Source: Alistipes sp. (lineage in GTDB: Bacteria; Bacteroidota; Bacteroidia; Bacteroidales; Rikenellaceae). From it: DNA of 6,261 bases. Where the stretch lies: contig VSOO01000095.1 in assembly GCA_009774895.1 (NCBI GenBank), positions 1 through 6,261 on the forward strand. The letters are read 5' to 3'. Below, piece after piece: positions 4,508 through 6,261 of this stretch; the first letter of the stretch is position 1; each line of letters opens with the position of its first letter. A program made the translations under genes and the position numbers. The notes beneath the pieces were generated by a model. It saw nothing but the letters and a program-made list of their open reading frames with translations, did not search any database and was not told the DNA's origin.

Positions 4508-6214
4508 TCAGATTTCGACACCCGACCTGCGCAGCAGCTCCACATCCGCCTGCGTCAGGCCCGTCTCCGCGAAGGGCACCGCTTCGTTGTGGTCGTTGAG
4601 GTAGCAGCGGGGCGCCGTACGGTCGAAATCGTCGCTCACGAGCGACACCGAGGTGAGAAGATACTCTCCTCCCCTTATCGAGGCGATGTCGGCCATCGTG
4701 TGGAACATCGCATGGGTGGTCGCGGGCGCCGCGGCGTTGCGCAGCGCCGCCTCCGCCTTGCCCGGGAATTCGCGGCGGTAGGCATCCGAAAACCACGCCA
4801 GCCCCGCCACATGGAGCTGCCAGGCCGTGGTGGTGGGGGAGGCGTGCAGGAAGCGCTCGCGCTCGTCGTCGATCAGATCCTCGCCGTGGTCGGCGCAGTA
4901 GAGCAGCGCGGAACGCGTATCGGACATGCCGCGCAGGTATTCGATCGTGCGCGCGAGGAAATGGTCGGTATAGAGCACCGAATTGTCGTAGGCATTGAGC
5001 AGCTTGTCGCGGTGCTTGGCTGCGATGGCCACGTCGTCGTCGGGCAGAAACCGGGCGAACTCGCGCGGATAGCGCTGGTGGTAGCTGAAATGCGAGCCGT
5101 AGCAGTGGAGGATGAAGCAGATGCGGGGCGCCCGGCTGCTCTCCACGGCGCGCCGCATCTCGTCGAGCAGCTGCATGTCGTAGCGCGGCGAACGGATGTA
5201 GCGCACATGCGCGGCATCGGCGGCCAGCTTGTCGATCATGGCGCCCTGGGGCGACTGGTTGGAGATGAACCAGGTCTCGAAGCCAGCCTCGTTGAAAAGG
5301 TGGGGCAGGCCGCGCCGACGGTAGAGTTCGTCGTGCTCGCCGGTGCCGACCGACGAGAGGAGGAGAGGCACGCTCTTGTGCGTGGTATTGCTTTGCGTCA
5401 AGATATTACGAAATACCACCAGATCTTCGACCCGCGACAGCTCGGGGTTGGTCTCGCGGCCGTAGCCGTAGAGCTGCCAGTTCATCGCGCGCGCCGCCTC
5501 GCCGATCACGTAGACGTAGATTTCGCGCCCTCCGGCCTCGGCCGTGCGCCGGGCCCCGAACGTGAAGCCCGCCGCGCTCTCCTCGAAGTGCTGCATGCGG
5601 CGGAACTCGGCGGCGCACAGCCGCACGTTATACATGACGTTGATCGGAAAGATCTTGTCGCGCAGTATGTGCCGGTCGCCCGTCGTGCGCCAGGCGGGCC
5701 ACAGCGACAGCCACCCGAGCGAGAAGAGGATCGCACCCAGGAATCCGAGGTTCATGCGCGCCGTACGCGAGATGCAGCGGCGGTGTCCGATTTCGCGCGA
5801 CGCGAACCACAGCAGCGGCACGTAGATGACGCAGATCACGATGACGGCAGGGTAGATGTTGCCCAGCAGCTCGCCCGCCTCGCCCGGATTGGTCGTCAGC
5901 ACGTTGGTGAACATGTCGGTGGCGATGATCGAGTTGCCGAACAGGTAGAGCAGCGCGAGCTGGAACGCCCCGAAGAAGATGAACGGAAAGCCGAGCCAGA
6001 TCATGATGCCCGAGCGCCGCAGCAGCACGCTCCACATCATGTAGAAACCCAGCGGCATGAGGATGAGCGCCTCGACCGTCCACACGGAGTAGTGTTCCGT
6101 GTTGGCCAGCACGCAGTTGGGAATGATGAGCGCGACGAGGAAATAGATCGTCAGCAGCAGGGTGCTCCTGCTGCGGCTGCGCACGACGGCTTTGCGGTCA
6201 CGTATGGGATGCAT
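4508..6214 (-). CDS. Phosphoethanolamine transferase, EptA-like (sulfatase superfamily)
   Basis: The 568-residue protein should transfer phosphoethanolamine from phosphatidylethanolamine to an envelope acceptor, most likely lipid A, on the periplasmic side of the inner membrane. Five N-terminal membrane segments lie near residues 17-37, 48-66, 69-93, 120-138 and 153-174. The catalytic domain begins about 230: IGEAARAMN (237-245) with the metal ligand Glu239, SNTTHKSVPLLLS (275-287) with the nucleophilic Thr (277 or 278), HCYGSHFSYHQRYP (370-383), ADHGED (441-446) and LHASP (456-460). All metal and nucleophile positions are present. Compared with proteobacterial EptA, the Cys residues around the nucleophile motif and the Cys pair after RYP are absent, so it lacks those disulfides, and GET/S is GEA here. 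The start at 6214 precedes a basic segment and the first membrane helix, with GGAGG (6221-6217) only two bases upstream. Acceptor specificity cannot be read from sequence; polymyxin resistance is a known consequence of relatives. Confidence 0.93.
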   Translation of the reverse strand: MHPIRDRKAVVRSRSRSTLLLTIYFLVALIIPNCVLANTEHYSVWTVEALILMPLGFYMMWSVLLRRSGIMIWLGFPFIFFGAFQLALLYLFGNSIIATDMFTNVLTTNPGEAGELLGNIYPAVIVICVIYVPLLWFASREIGHRRCISRTARMNLGFLGAILFSLGWLSLWPAWRTTGDRHILRDKIFPINVMYNVRLCAAEFRRMQHFEESAAGFTFGARRTAEAGGREIYVYVIGEAARAMNWQLYGYGRETNPELSRVEDLVVFRNILTQSNTTHKSVPLLLSSVGTGEHDELYRRRGLPHLFNEAGFETWFISNQSPQGAMIDKLAADAAHVRYIRSPRYDMQLLDEMRRAVESSRAPRICFILHCYGSHFSYHQRYPREFARFLPDDDVAIAAKHRDKLLNAYDNSVLYTDHFLARTIEYLRGMSDTRSALLYCADHGEDLIDDERERFLHASPTTTAWQLHVAGLAWFSDAYRREFPGKAEAALRNAAAPATTHAMFHTMADIASIRGGEYLLTSVSLVSDDFDRTAPRCYLNDHNEAVPFAETGLTQADVELLRRSGVEI

Positions 6215-6216
6215 AT

Positions 6217-6221
6217 CCTCC
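6217..6221 (-). promoter_or_regulatory. Shine-Dalgarno-like site of the transferase gene
   Basis: GGAGG on the minus strand lies two bases before ATG 6214. Such a strong core is uncommon among Bacteroidota genes, and the spacing is shorter than usual, so its contribution to initiation is uncertain. It supports a coding start here in a short intergenic gap. Confidence 0.45.
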
Positions 6222-6233
6222 GGCTGCGGGCTG

Positions 6234-6261
6234 CTACTGGTACCGTTCGAGCACCTTATAG
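6234..6261 (-). CDS. C-terminal end of an upstream gene, partial
   Basis: On the minus strand a frame open from the window edge reads YKVLERYQ and stops at TAG 6236-6234. The codons are sensible for this genome. The stop is 19 bases before the transferase start, and the gap holds a GGAGG site, which is the spacing of an operon. Eight codons are too few to name a product; it could also be non-coding leader. Confidence 0.4.

Overview
The window looks like a piece of a GC-rich Bacteroidota chromosome, most probably Alistipes or another Rikenellaceae member. The grounds are a FeoA-FeoB fusion followed by a FeoB-associated Cys-rich small protein, a Bacteroidetes-type histone H1-like (Hc1) protein, promoters of the TTTG / TAnnTTTG type, weak or absent Shine-Dalgarno sites, and coding sequence with third positions dominated by G and C. 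The genus is an inference from recalled family patterns, not from a search.

Layout from left to right. (1) 1-375, plus strand: the 3' end of a gene for a Gln/Asn/Gly/Ser/Thr-rich low-complexity protein, closed by a clear intrinsic terminator at 402-433. (2) 568-798, minus strand: a 76-residue protein with two hydrophobic segments and no recognised family. (3) 799-1425: about 630 bases without a convincing protein gene. It holds four copies of a GC-rich repeat (860-1043, unit about 49 bp), a minus-strand intrinsic terminator (1085-1116) with no protein gene in front of it, a Bacteroidetes-like minus-strand promoter about 100 bases upstream of that terminator (1214-1245), and a strong inverted repeat at the end of the iron operon (1401-1425). 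The promoter-terminator pair suggests an undescribed small RNA of about 120 nt. (4) 1426-3992, minus strand: the ferrous iron uptake operon, feoAB fusion followed two bases later by the Cys-rich partner. (5) 4261-4434, plus strand: a 57-residue Hc1-type nucleoid protein with a near-consensus promoter and an intrinsic terminator, divergent from feoAB. (6) 4508-6214, minus strand: a membrane-anchored phosphoethanolamine transferase of the EptA/sulfatase superfamily, probably in an operon with an upstream gene of which only the last codons are visible.

The feo pair works together in Fe(II) import across the inner membrane. The phosphoethanolamine transferase modifies envelope lipid or glycan, probably lipid A. 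The Hc1-like protein binds DNA. No defence system, mobile element, CRISPR array, rRNA or tRNA gene was seen. The least explained parts are the repeat-bearing gene desert with its orphan terminator and the low-complexity protein at the left edge.
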